Shown here: positions 48,413-56,676 of the stretch, piece by piece
How positions within the stretch are numbered: position 1 is the first letter of the stretch
Layout: each line of letters opens with the position of its first letter
Source: UBA9676 sp963837105
GTDB lineage: Bacteria; Actinomycetota; Actinomycetes; Streptosporangiales; Streptosporangiaceae
DNA: 64,000 nt
Direction of reading: 5' to 3'
Assembly (NCBI GenBank): GCA_963837105.1
Contig: CAWIMG010000036.1
Span: forward strand, 372,001 to 436,000
Position numbers and translations under genes: made by a program
The notes under the pieces: model-generated
Databases searched by the model: none
What the model saw: the letters and a program-made list of their open reading frames with translations, nothing else
Told to the model about the DNA's origin: nothing

Positions 48413-49969
48413 GTGACGGCGGTGGCGGCGCAGGCAGCGGGCGATATCCGGCTGGCCGGGCCGAGAGGGCGCTGGGTACTGGCCGCGACCGTGCTCGGCT
48501 CGAGCATGGCCATGCTGGACGGCACGGTGGTCAACGTGGCGCTGCCCACCATCGGCCGGGATCTGCACACCACGATCGCCGGGCTGCAGTGGACGGTGAC
48601 CGCCTACACCCTGACTCTGGCTGGCCTGATCCTGCTCGGCGGCTCGCTCGGCGACCGGCTTGGCCGCCGCCGCATCTTCATGGTCGGGGTCATCTGGTTC
48701 GCCCTGGCGTCCGCGCTGTGCGGGCTGTCGCCCACCATCGGGGTGCTGATCTCCGCCCGCGCCCTGCAGGGCATGGGCGGGGCGCTGCTCATCCCCGGCT
48801 CGCTGGCCATCATCCAGGCCACGTTCTACCCCGACGACCGGCCAAAGGCGATCGGCGCCTGGTCGGGCCTCGGCGGGGTGGCCGCCGCCGTGGGCCCGCT
48901 GCTGGGCGGGTGGATCGTGGGCTCGGTGGGCTGGCGCTGGATCTTCCTGCTCAATCTCCCGCTGGCGGCGGCGGTGGTGGCAGTGACGGCCCGGCACGTG
49001 CCGGAAACCCGTAACCCGGCCGCGCACGGCCGGTTCGACATCGCGGGCGCAGCGCTGGCGGCACTCGCCCTGACCGGTATCACCGACGCGCTGATCGAGG
49101 CGTCCGCCCATGGCGTGACCCGGGCGGCGGTCAGCGGCGCCCTGGGCGTGCTGGCCGGGATCTGGTTCGTGCTGCTGGAACGCCGCCGCGGCCGGCCGGG
49201 GGCACGGACGGCACCGATGCTGCCGCTGGACGTGTTCGCCTCCCGCCAGTTCACCGCCGTCAACATGGTCACGTTCCTGATCTACGGCGCGCTTGGCGGC
49301 GTGCTCTTCCTGCTCGTGCTCACCCTCCAGGTGGTCGCCGGGTACTCCCCGCTGGCCGCGGGGATGTCGCTGCTGCCGTCCACCCTGCTGATGCTGGTGC
49401 TGTCGGCGCGGGCCGGGGCGCTGGCGCAGCGCATCGGCCCGCGCTGGCTGATGACCGTCGGCCCGCTGATCACCGCCACCGGCCTGTTGCTGGCCACCCG
49501 GATCGGCCCCGGCGCCAGCTACCTGGCCGATGTCCTGCCCGCGGTGTCGCTGTTCGGGCTGGGCATGTCGGCGACCGTGGCCCCGCTCACGGCGACCATG
49601 CTGGCCAGCGCGGACGTCCGGCACGCCGGGGTGGCCAGCGGGGTCAACAACGCGGTGGCCCGGGCGGCGGGCCTGCTGGCGGTGGCCGGGCTGCCGCTGG
49701 CGGTCGGGCTGACCGGGGAGTCCTACCAGAACCCGGTGCTGCTGGAGAGCGGGTTCCAGGCCGCCATGGTGATCTGCGCGGCACTGCTGGTGGCCGCGGC
49801 CGCGCTGTCCGCGCTGACCATCGACAACCACGTGCTGCGGCCGGCTGACCATCACCAGCTGCCTGAGCCGGAGTGCCGCACCTGCTGCCCGGTCGGCGCG
49901 CCGCCGCTGGAGCCCGGCAGCGTCACCGGGCCGGTAACGGCGCCTGGCCCGCCCGCGGGCACCGGCTGA
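48413..49969 (+). CDS. MFS multidrug exporter, DHA2-type
   Basis: This 518-residue transporter has 14 predicted helices. The first carries LGSSMAMLDGTVVNVALPTI, typical of EmrB/QacA proteins, followed by the motif A loop GDRLGRRRIFMVG and the motif C-like GGVAAAVGPLLGGWIV. The GTG start has GACGAT six bases upstream and no ribosome binding site, so it may be leaderless. It is divergent from trpS. The substrate is unknown. Confidence 0.88.
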   Translation: MTAVAAQAAGDIRLAGPRGRWVLAATVLGSSMAMLDGTVVNVALPTIGRDLHTTIAGLQWTVTAYTLTLAGLILLGGSLGDRLGRRRIFMVGVIWFALASALCGLSPTIGVLISARALQGMGGALLIPGSLAIIQATFYPDDRPKAIGAWSGLGGVAAAVGPLLGGWIVGSVGWRWIFLLNLPLAAAVVAVTARHVPETRNPAAHGRFDIAGAALAALALTGITDALIEASAHGVTRAAVSGALGVLAGIWFVLLERRRGRPGARTAPMLPLDVFASRQFTAVNMVTFLIYGALGGVLFLLVLTLQVVAGYSPLAAGMSLLPSTLLMLVLSARAGALAQRIGPRWLMTVGPLITATGLLLATRIGPGASYLADVLPAVSLFGLGMSATVAPLTATMLASADVRHAGVASGVNNAVARAAGLLAVAGLPLAVGLTGESYQNPVLLESGFQAAMVICAALLVAAAALSALTIDNHVLRPADHHQLPEPECRTCCPVGAPPLEPGSVTGPVTAPGPPAGTG

Positions 49970-50063
49970 CCGGGCTAAGCGGACCCGGGTCCTCTAAGCT
50001 CGGTGTCTGTTGTCCCGCCGGCGGCGGGGAAGCCGGCCGTCACCCACGAGAAAGCCCAAGCCC

Positions 50064-51767
50064 ATGCGCTGGTCACAGATGCACATCCCGACCCTGCGGG
50101 AGGACCCGGCGGACGCTGACGCGCCCAGCCACCGGCTGCTGCTGCGGGCCGGGTACATCCGCCAGCTGATGGCCGGGCACTACTCGCTGCTGCCGCTGGC
50201 GGTGCGGGTGCGGGCCAAGGTCATCGGGATCATCCGGCAGGAGATGGACCAGATCGGCGCCCAGGAGGTGCTGCTGCCGGTGATGCACCCGGCCGAGATC
50301 TGGCAGCACAGCGGCCGCTGGGAGGTCATGGGCGAGGAGATGTTCAGGCTCAAGGACCGCAAGGGCGCACCGCTGGCGCTGGGCATGACCCACGAGGAGA
50401 TCTTCGCCGTCCTGGCCCAGGAGCTGAGCTCCCACCGGCAGCTGCCGCAGGCCTGGTACCAGTTCCAGACCAAGCTGCGGGACGAGCCCCGGCCGCGGGC
50501 GGGACTGCTGCGGGTGCGCGAGTTCACCATGAAGGACTCCTACACCTTCGATCTTGACCAGGCCGGGCTGGACGCCGCATTTGACCGGCATCACGCGGCC
50601 TACCTGCGGATCTTCGAGCGGCTGGGAATCCCGGCCATCCCGGTCGAGGCGTCCAGCGGGACCATGGGCGGCAGTGACTCGACCGAGTTCATGTGCCCGT
50701 CCGACGCTGGCGAGGACCTGATCGCCCACTGCCCGGCCGGCGATTACTCCGCCAACGTGGAGAAGGCCACCTCGGCGCTGCCTGCCATTGCCGACGGCCC
50801 TGGCCTGCCCGCCCCGGAGCGTCTTGACACCCCGGGCGTGCGGACCATCGACGGCCTCGCGTCCGGGTACGACGCCCCCGCCGTGCGGCAGATCAAGACG
50901 CTGGTGTACCTGCTGGACGGGCAGCTCACCCTGGTCCTGCTGCGCGGCGACCACCCGCTGAACGAGCAGAAGCTCATCGACGCCACCGGGGCGGTCGCGG
51001 TCAGGCCTGCCCAGCCCGAGGAGATCCGGGCGGCACTCGGCGCGCTGCCCGGCAGCCTCGGGGCGGTCGGGGTGACCGATCTGCCGGTGATCGCGGACGA
51101 GGCGCTGCGCGGGCGGCGGGACATGATCACCGGAGCCAACACCGACGACGTGCACCTGCGCGGGGTGGACATCGCCCGGGACATCGCCGTCGGCTCCTGG
51201 GCCGACCTGCGGGAGGTGGCCGCCGGTGAGCCGTGCGTGGTCTGCGGGCGGCCGCTGGAACTGCTGACCGCGATCGAGGTCGGGCACATCTTCAAGCTGG
51301 GGTACAAGTACACGAAGGCGTTTGGCGTCACCGTGCTCGACGCCTCCGGCGCGCGGGTTCACCCGATCATGGGCAGCTATGGGATCGGGGTGGAGCGGGC
51401 GATGGCGGCGATCGTGGAATGCCACTACGACGACCGTGGTATCGCCTGGCCGCTGGCGGTGGCGCCGTTCGCGGTGGTGATCACGGTCGCGCAGGCCGAG
51501 GATCCGGAAGTCGCCAAGGTGGGCGAGTCGCTGTACGAGCAGTGCGGCATGGCCGGCCTGGAGGTCATCATCGACGACCGGGCCGAGCGGGCCGGGGTGA
51601 AGTTCGCCGACGCCGAGCTCACCGGCATCCCGCTGCGGGTGACCGTCGGCAAGCGCGGGCTGGCCGAGGGGGCAGTCGAGGTGACCACCCGTGCCACCCG
51701 GGAGACGGTCAAGGTCCCGGTCGGGGACGTGCTGGCGCACCTGCGCGACGCGCTCGCCGCGCTCTGA
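50064..51767 (+). CDS. proS: Prolyl-tRNA synthetase, bacterial type
   Basis: This 567-residue class II synthetase charges tRNA-Pro. Motif 1 region is AQEVLLPVMHPAEIW, motif 2 is QTKLRDEPRPRAGLLRVREFTMKD in two parts (QTKLRDEPRPRAG and LLRVREFTMKDSYTF), and motif 3 is GSYGIGVERAMAAI. A YbaK-type editing domain is inserted between motifs 2 and 3 (about residues 225-385), and the anticodon-binding domain is C-terminal. The ATG at 50064 matches the family start MRWSQMHIPTL; the frame opens further to 50010. Confidence 0.95.
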   Translation: MRWSQMHIPTLREDPADADAPSHRLLLRAGYIRQLMAGHYSLLPLAVRVRAKVIGIIRQEMDQIGAQEVLLPVMHPAEIWQHSGRWEVMGEEMFRLKDRKGAPLALGMTHEEIFAVLAQELSSHRQLPQAWYQFQTKLRDEPRPRAGLLRVREFTMKDSYTFDLDQAGLDAAFDRHHAAYLRIFERLGIPAIPVEASSGTMGGSDSTEFMCPSDAGEDLIAHCPAGDYSANVEKATSALPAIADGPGLPAPERLDTPGVRTIDGLASGYDAPAVRQIKTLVYLLDGQLTLVLLRGDHPLNEQKLIDATGAVAVRPAQPEEIRAALGALPGSLGAVGVTDLPVIADEALRGRRDMITGANTDDVHLRGVDIARDIAVGSWADLREVAAGEPCVVCGRPLELLTAIEVGHIFKLGYKYTKAFGVTVLDASGARVHPIMGSYGIGVERAMAAIVECHYDDRGIAWPLAVAPFAVVITVAQAEDPEVAKVGESLYEQCGMAGLEVIIDDRAERAGVKFADAELTGIPLRVTVGKRGLAEGAVEVTTRATRETVKVPVGDVLAHLRDALAAL

Positions 51768-51791
51768 CCAGGCCCTGGCCCGGCCGGGCAG

Positions 51792-52391
51792 CTACGGGCG
51801 CTGGGCCCGGACCAGGGTGTCGATGGCCGTCCGCTCGCCGTCGCCGGTGGGTACCGGCCGGCGCTGCTGGCCGGCCTGCTGGATGATCAGCCCGGGCAGC
51901 GCGGCCACGACCTCGGCTGCCTGGCGGAGCACGGCTGGTTCCTGCGGGCCGCCGTAGCCGTGCGTGATGTTGTCCCGGTCGTGCCCGACGAACAGCAGCG
52001 TGCCACCCGGTGCCAGGGCGGCGGCGGCGGCCTGCAGGAGCGCATCGGACTCGGCGCGCGGCAGGTGGATATAGGCCAGCAGCACCAGATCGAAACTGCC
52101 CGGCGGCGGCTGGTACCCGCGCAGGTCCGCGTCCACCCAGGTGATGCCGGGCGCCCCCCGGGCGGCGGCCAGCTTCGCGGCTTTGGCCAGGGCCACCGCG
52201 GAGAAATCGACGGCGGTCACCTGCCAGCCGCGCTCGGCCAGCCAGATCGCGTTGCGGCCCTCGCCAGCGCCAAGGTCGAGTGCCCGGCCCGGGGCCAGCC
52301 CGGCCAGTTCCCTGACCACGAAGACGTTCGGCTCCGCGGTCCAGACCAGGTCCGTGCTCGCGTAACGGTCATCCCACTGCTGCCTGTCCAC
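51792..52391 (-). CDS. Class I SAM-dependent methyltransferase (TehB/UbiE-like)
   Basis: This is a 199-residue Rossmann-fold methyltransferase. Motif I is ALDLGAGEGRNAIWLAERGW, motif II VTAVDFSAVALAKA, then WVDADLRGYQPPPGSFDLVLL and PGGTLLFVGHDRDN. The start region QWDDRYASTDLVWTAEPN matches small TehB-like methyltransferases that act on thiols or oxyanions. The substrate is unknown. The GTG start has AGGAGA nine bases upstream. It lies downstream of thioredoxin on the same strand. Confidence 0.88.
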   Translation of the reverse strand: MDRQQWDDRYASTDLVWTAEPNVFVVRELAGLAPGRALDLGAGEGRNAIWLAERGWQVTAVDFSAVALAKAAKLAAARGAPGITWVDADLRGYQPPPGSFDLVLLAYIHLPRAESDALLQAAAAALAPGGTLLFVGHDRDNITHGYGGPQEPAVLRQAAEVVAALPGLIIQQAGQQRRPVPTGDGERTAIDTLVRAQRP

Positions 52392-52401
52392 CGCGCGCTG
52401 T

Positions 52402-52473
52402 CTCCTGGTCGGTCTGGCTCTCCTGGCCGGTCTGGCTCTCCGGGCCGGTCTGGCTCTCCGGGCCGGTCAGGCC
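52402..52473. repeat. Four tandem 18-bp repeats between methyltransferase and thioredoxin genes
   Basis: Unit CTCCKGGYCGGTCTGGCT occurs at 52402, 52420 and 52438, with a decayed fourth unit at 52456-52473. It ends only seven bases before the thioredoxin stop codon. The repeat lies in the intergenic space, just upstream of the methyltransferase start on the minus strand. Confidence 0.8.
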
Positions 52474-52479
52474 AGCGGA

Positions 52480-52872
52480 TCAGCTGGCCGGCCGGGCGCC
52501 TGCATGCCGGGCGCCGTCCTGCTCGGCGATGGTAGCGCGGACCTGGTCCATGTCGATCTCGCGGGCCTTGGTGATCAGCTCGGCCAGTGCGGGCGCGGGC
52601 AGCGCCCCCGGCTGCGCGTACAGCACCACGCCGTCCCGGATGATCATCAGGGTCGGGATCGAGGAAATGCCGAACGAGGCCGCGAGCTGCTGCTGCGCCT
52701 CGGTGTCCACCTTGCCGAAGACCGCATCCGGGTTCACCTCGGACGCCTGCTCGAAGACCGGCCCGAACATCCGGCACGGGCCGCACCAGGCCGCCCAGAA
52801 GTCGACCAGGGCCAGGTCGGCGCTGCCGACCACGGACTCGAAATTCTCACTGGTCAGTTCGACGGTGGCCAT
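52480..52872 (-). CDS. trxA: Thioredoxin
   Basis: This 130-residue cytosolic disulfide reductase has the redox motif FWAAWCGPCRMFGPVFEQ and the cis-Pro loop SIPTLMIIRDG. The C-terminal extension after the normal fold (about residues 108-130, IDMDQVRATIAEQDG onward) is longer than in E. coli thioredoxin. The ATG at 52872 begins ATVELTSENFESVV, the standard start; the frame stays open further upstream without features. AAGGGG precedes the start. Confidence 0.93.
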   Translation of the reverse strand: MATVELTSENFESVVGSADLALVDFWAAWCGPCRMFGPVFEQASEVNPDAVFGKVDTEAQQQLAASFGISSIPTLMIIRDGVVLYAQPGALPAPALAELITKAREIDMDQVRATIAEQDGARHAGARPAS

Positions 52873-52984
52873 CAGATGTTCCCCTTCGGCTTGGGCGGGC
52901 GATCCACCCTGGATACCTGCTGGGGTATGCAACCTGGCAGGCCGGCCCGGCATTCCCGGCCCGGCCCGCCCAATGTCAGCCCGG

Positions 52985-53833
52985 TCAGCTGTCGAGGGTG
53001 AGCGTGAACGTCGGCCGGGGCGTGGTGTCCGGCAGCCGGTGCTCGTCGGCCAGCCGCCGGATCGCGGTGCCGGTGGCCAGGAACTCGGTGGCGTGCTCGC
53101 CCCAGACATGGTTGGACACCGCGATGTTCACGCCGACGATCCCGGACGCGCTGGCGGCGTCCGCCTCGGCCTGCATCCGCGACAGCGCGAGTTCCCGCGC
53201 CTCGTACACACCCTGGGTGAACAGGACCATTTCCTGGTTCGCCCCGGCCTGCCGCAGCGTCTGCATCAGCGACTGGTGCGCGATGTGATACACGCAGGTC
53301 CCGAGCACGAACGCGACCGGCACCGCACCGGCCGCGAGCAGCCGGAAGAAGTCCTGGGCCGACAGGTCGGAGGTGAACGACCGGCCGTCCGGGGCCCGGT
53401 GCGCGCCGGTGCCGTTCATGGCCTTGACCGCGGTACCGGTGGCGACGAACTCCAGCACATCCTGGCCCCACGCGTACATCTGCATCCGGAGCTCGACCCC
53501 GACGACGCCGTCGGCGCCGAGATGATCAGCTTCGCTGCGCATCCGGGCCATGGCCAGTTCCCGCGCGTTGTACATCGCCTGGGTCAGTACCTGCAGCTCC
53601 ATGTTCTGCGACCAGCGGCCGACCTGGAGGCCGATGTGGTAGATCGACGATCCCACCACGAAGCCGAGCGGCTCGAAACCTGCCTCGCCGAGCAGCGCAT
53701 ACTCCGACACCGACAGGTCGGAGGTGAACACGCCGCCGGGCGCGGCGCCCGCGGTGTGGGCCAGCCGGGTATCGGCGGCCTGCGGCTCCCAGCTGGCGGA
53801 CGCGGGGTCGCGGCCGCCGGAGAAAAGGGGCAT
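52985..53833 (-). CDS. Tandem YbjQ/UPF0145 heavy-metal-binding domain protein
   Basis: This 282-residue protein contains two copies of the YbjQ-like domain. Copy 1 (about residues 32-140) reads VFTSDLSVSEY and GLQVGRWSQNMELQVLTQAMYNAR; copy 2 (about 150-265) repeats the pattern with SFTSDLSAQDF and LFTQGVYEAREL. Each ends with an ATEFLATGTA-type strand. YbjQ forms pentamers in other bacteria and is listed as heavy-metal binding, without a proven role. The ATG at 53833 follows GGGAGG. Confidence 0.87.
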   Translation of the reverse strand: MPLFSGGRDPASASWEPQAADTRLAHTAGAAPGGVFTSDLSVSEYALLGEAGFEPLGFVVGSSIYHIGLQVGRWSQNMELQVLTQAMYNARELAMARMRSEADHLGADGVVGVELRMQMYAWGQDVLEFVATGTAVKAMNGTGAHRAPDGRSFTSDLSAQDFFRLLAAGAVPVAFVLGTCVYHIAHQSLMQTLRQAGANQEMVLFTQGVYEARELALSRMQAEADAASASGIVGVNIAVSNHVWGEHATEFLATGTAIRRLADEHRLPDTTPRPTFTLTLDS

Positions 53834-53904
53834 GGGTCCTCCCGTCACCAGCCCGCGCAGCGCGGGCCGCGGAGGCTCAGCGTAGCGGCCGGGGAGGGCA
53901 CGAG

Positions 53905-53932
53905 TTGACGCCGCATGCTCGTTACCTATAGT
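53905..53932 (+). promoter_or_regulatory. Promoter of the psuK operon
   Basis: TTGACG (53905-53910), a 16-bp spacer and TATAGT (53927-53932). Six bases follow before an ATG at 53939, so transcription probably starts on that ATG. Confidence 0.65.
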
Positions 53933-53938
53933 CCCGGC

Positions 53939-53971
53939 ATGGGCTCACCAGCGCGCCGGTCACCGAGGTGA
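53939..53971 (+). CDS. Possible leaderless 10-codon leader peptide before psuK
   Basis: ATG at 53939 lies six bases after TATAGT, the leaderless geometry. It encodes MGSPARRSPR and stops with TGA at 53969-53971, overlapping the GTG start of psuK by three bases. Translation of this peptide could deliver ribosomes to psuK. The coding status is inferred from position only. Confidence 0.4.
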   Translation: MGSPARRSPR

Positions 53972-54774
53972 GCCGCCGCGAGGGCATGATCTGTGTGCTC
54001 GGCGACGCGCACCTGGATGTCATCGTCTCGCTGACGGGCCCGGTCGCGCCGGACACCGACACGCCCGCCGTCACCTCGGTCAGCACCGGTGGGCAGGCGG
54101 CCAACGTCGCCGCCTGGGTGGTGGCGCTGGGCGGCCGGGCGCGGCTGATCGCGGCCCGCGCCAACGACCTGGCGGGCGCGCTGGTGGCGGCCGACCTTGC
54201 CAGCCGGGGGGTGGAGCTGGTGGGCCCGCTGGTCGAGGGCCGGACCGGGGTGGTCGTCTCGCTGTCCGATGGCGGTCACGCGCGGTCCATGCTGACCGAC
54301 CGCGGGGTGGGCCCGCGGCTCAGCGCCGCGGCCCTGCACCCGGACTGGTTCGCCGGCGGCGGCTGGCTCCACCTGCCCGCCTACAGCCTGGTCCGGCAGC
54401 CGGTGCAGGGCGCGGCACTGGCCGCCGCCCGGCACCTGCCGCGGGTGAGCGTGGATCTGTCGTCCACCGCGGTGCTGCGAGACTATGGCGTGGCCGCCTT
54501 CCGCGATCTGCTCAGCGAGCTGCGGCCGGAGGTGGTGTTCGGCACCGAACCGGAGACCGAACTGGCCGGCCAGGTGCCCGGTGCGGTCATGGTGGTGAAG
54601 CTGGGGGAGCGGGGCGTGCGGGTGGACGGGGTGCTGCACCCGGCGGCACCGGCCGCCGCGGCCGACGCGACCGGCGCCGGTGACGCCTTCGCGGCGGGCT
54701 ACCTGACCGGCGGGGTCAGTCTCGGCCTGGCCGCCGCGGCCCGTGCGGTGAGCAAGATGGGAGCGATGCCATGA
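53968..54774 (+). CDS. psuK: PfkB-family kinase, probably pseudouridine kinase
   Basis: This 268-residue ribokinase-fold kinase should phosphorylate pseudouridine at the 5' position. It has the N-terminal GDAHLDVIV and GGQAANVAAWVVALGG motifs and the C-terminal DATGAGDAFAAGYL motif with the catalytic Asp. The specificity is inferred from the overlapping downstream psuG gene. The GTG at 53968 overlaps the leader peptide stop; an ATG at 53986 (MICVLGDAHLDV) with GAGGGC upstream matches the family start better and may be the true start. Confidence 0.85.
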   Translation: MSRREGMICVLGDAHLDVIVSLTGPVAPDTDTPAVTSVSTGGQAANVAAWVVALGGRARLIAARANDLAGALVAADLASRGVELVGPLVEGRTGVVVSLSDGGHARSMLTDRGVGPRLSAAALHPDWFAGGGWLHLPAYSLVRQPVQGAALAAARHLPRVSVDLSSTAVLRDYGVAAFRDLLSELRPEVVFGTEPETELAGQVPGAVMVVKLGERGVRVDGVLHPAAPAAAADATGAGDAFAAGYLTGGVSLGLAAAARAVSKMGAMP

Positions 54775-55679
54775 CGGTCACGCCGGTGCTCGGCGGCGAG
54801 GTGGCCGGTACCCTGGCCGCCGGCGGCCCGGTGGTGGCGCTGGAAACGACCCTGGTGTCGCACGGTTTCCCCGGCGGGCAGGGGCTGGCCGTGGCGCTGG
54901 CGGCGGAGGAACGGGTGCGTGCCGCCGGGGCCGTGCCCGCCACTGTCGGGGTGGTGGACGGCGAGGTCAGGGCCGGCCTGACGGCTGCCGAGCTGGCGCG
55001 GTTCGCCTCCGCCGGTGAGTCCGCGCGCAAGGTCGGCGCCCGCGACCTGGCCGCTTGCGCCGTCCAGGGGGCGCTCGGCGCCACCACCGTCGGCGGCACC
55101 CTGGCCGTCTGCCGTGCGGCCGGCATCCGTTTCCTGGGCACCGGTGGCACCGGCGGTGTGCACCGGGGCTTCGCCGATAGCCTGGACATCTCCAGCGACC
55201 TGCCGCAACTGGCCCGAACCCCGGTCATGGTCGTCTCGTCCGGCGCCAAGTCGATCCTGGACGTCCCCGCCACGGCCGAGTTCCTGGAGACGCTCGGCGT
55301 CCCGGTGCTCGGCTGGCGGACAGCGGCACTGCCGCTGTTCTACCGCGCCGAGGGCGGCCCGCCGGTGTCCGCCGTGGTCGCCAGCGCGAACGAGGCGGCC
55401 CGGATCGCCGCCCTGCACTGGCAGCTCAACGGCGCTGCCGGGCTGCTGCTCGCCCGGCCGCCCGACCCGGGCCTGGATATCGAGCCGCTCATCGCCGAGG
55501 CGGTCAGCCGGGTACGGCACGACGGGGTGAGCGGGCAGTCGGTGACGCCAGCCGTTTTGTCGCTGGTTCATGAACTGAGTGACGGGCGCAGTATTGAGGT
55601 CAACCGTCTGCTGATCGCCGACAACGCCGCGCTGGCGGCCGAGGTGGCGGTGGCATATGCCAAGGAGGTGCGGTCATGA
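54771..55679 (+). CDS. psuG: Pseudouridine-5'-phosphate glycosidase
   Basis: This 302-residue enzyme splits pseudouridine-5'-phosphate into uracil and ribose-5-phosphate, the second step of pseudouridine salvage. Family motifs are VALETTLVSHGFPGGQGL (catalytic Glu and Lys-bearing region), TVGVVDGEVRAGLT, SARKVGARDLA, FLGTGGTGGVHRG, SSGAKSILDVPATAEFLETLGVPV and ASANEAARIAA. It overlaps both psuK (four bases) and the LLM gene (four bases), so the three form a tightly coupled operon. Confidence 0.95.
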   Translation: MTVTPVLGGEVAGTLAAGGPVVALETTLVSHGFPGGQGLAVALAAEERVRAAGAVPATVGVVDGEVRAGLTAAELARFASAGESARKVGARDLAACAVQGALGATTVGGTLAVCRAAGIRFLGTGGTGGVHRGFADSLDISSDLPQLARTPVMVVSSGAKSILDVPATAEFLETLGVPVLGWRTAALPLFYRAEGGPPVSAVVASANEAARIAALHWQLNGAAGLLLARPPDPGLDIEPLIAEAVSRVRHDGVSGQSVTPAVLSLVHELSDGRSIEVNRLLIADNAALAAEVAVAYAKEVRS

Positions 55680-56584
55680 GGATCGGCGTGTCGCTGCGGG
55701 AGCCGGCCGGCCCCGACGCGGTCAGGCGGCTGCACGAGCAGGTGGCCCAGGCCGCCGGGGACGGGTTCAGCTCCGCGTGGCTGAGCAACATCTTCGGGCT
55801 GGACGCGCTCACCGCGCTGGCAGTGGCGGGCCACGGCGTCGAGGGCATCGAGCTGGGCACGGCGGTGGTGCCGACTTACCCGCGGCACCCGGCGGTGCTG
55901 GCGCAGCAGGCGCTGACCGCATCGGCCGCGCTGGGCGGCCGGCTCGTGCTGGGGATCGGGCTGTCCCACAAGATCGTGATCGAGGACATGTACGGTTACG
56001 ACTTCAGCCAGCCGATCCGGCATATGCGCGAGTACCTGGCCGTGCTGGTGCCGCTGCTGAACCGCCAGCCGGCCGACGTCACCGGCACCACGGTGAGCGC
56101 GCACATCGGGCTGAGCACGCCGGGCGAGGGCACGGTCCCGGTGCTGCTCGCCGCGCTCGGCGCGCAGATGCTGCGGCTGGCCGGGGAGCAGGCGGGCGGC
56201 ACCGTTTTGTGGATGACCGGGCCCGCCACGGTGCGCGACTACATCGTGCCCACCATCACCGCGGCGGCCAGCGCGGCTGGCCGTCCGGCCCCGCGGGTGG
56301 TCTGCATCCTGCCGGTCTGCGTCACCGACGATGTGGACGGCGCGCGGGAACGGGCCGCCCGGGTGTTCCAGATCTACGGGCAGCTGCCGTCGTACCGGGC
56401 GATGCTCGACCGCGAAGGCGCGGCCGGGCCAGCTGACCTGGCGATCGTCGGTGACGAGGCGGCGGTCGGCAGCCAGATCCAGGAACTGGCCGGGATCGGC
56501 ATCACCGATTTCGTGGCCGGGGAGTACGGCCGCGGCTCCGATGCCGTCCGTACCCGGGCGCTGCTGCGCTCGCTGCTGTCCTGA
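55676..56584 (+). CDS. LLM-class F420-dependent oxidoreductase
   Basis: This is a 302-residue luciferase-like fold protein of the F420-dependent type. Motifs are GFSSAWLSNIFGLDALTALA, IELGTAVVPTYPRHPAVLAQQALTA, GRLVLGIGLSHKIVIEDMYGY and ILPVCVTDDVDGARERAA. The substrate is unknown. ATGA overlap with psuG makes it the third gene of the pseudouridine operon, an uncommon association, though operon membership may reflect convenience and not shared chemistry. Confidence 0.88.
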   Translation: MRIGVSLREPAGPDAVRRLHEQVAQAAGDGFSSAWLSNIFGLDALTALAVAGHGVEGIELGTAVVPTYPRHPAVLAQQALTASAALGGRLVLGIGLSHKIVIEDMYGYDFSQPIRHMREYLAVLVPLLNRQPADVTGTTVSAHIGLSTPGEGTVPVLLAALGAQMLRLAGEQAGGTVLWMTGPATVRDYIVPTITAAASAAGRPAPRVVCILPVCVTDDVDGARERAARVFQIYGQLPSYRAMLDREGAAGPADLAIVGDEAAVGSQIQELAGIGITDFVAGEYGRGSDAVRTRALLRSLLS

Positions 56585-56676
56585 CCGCTGCCTCCGCTTG
56601 CCCGGCCTGGTGCCTTCACCCGGCCTGCCTGGGCTTGTGCTGGGGTACACAGACGGGAAGAGACGGAGGTGTGGTC

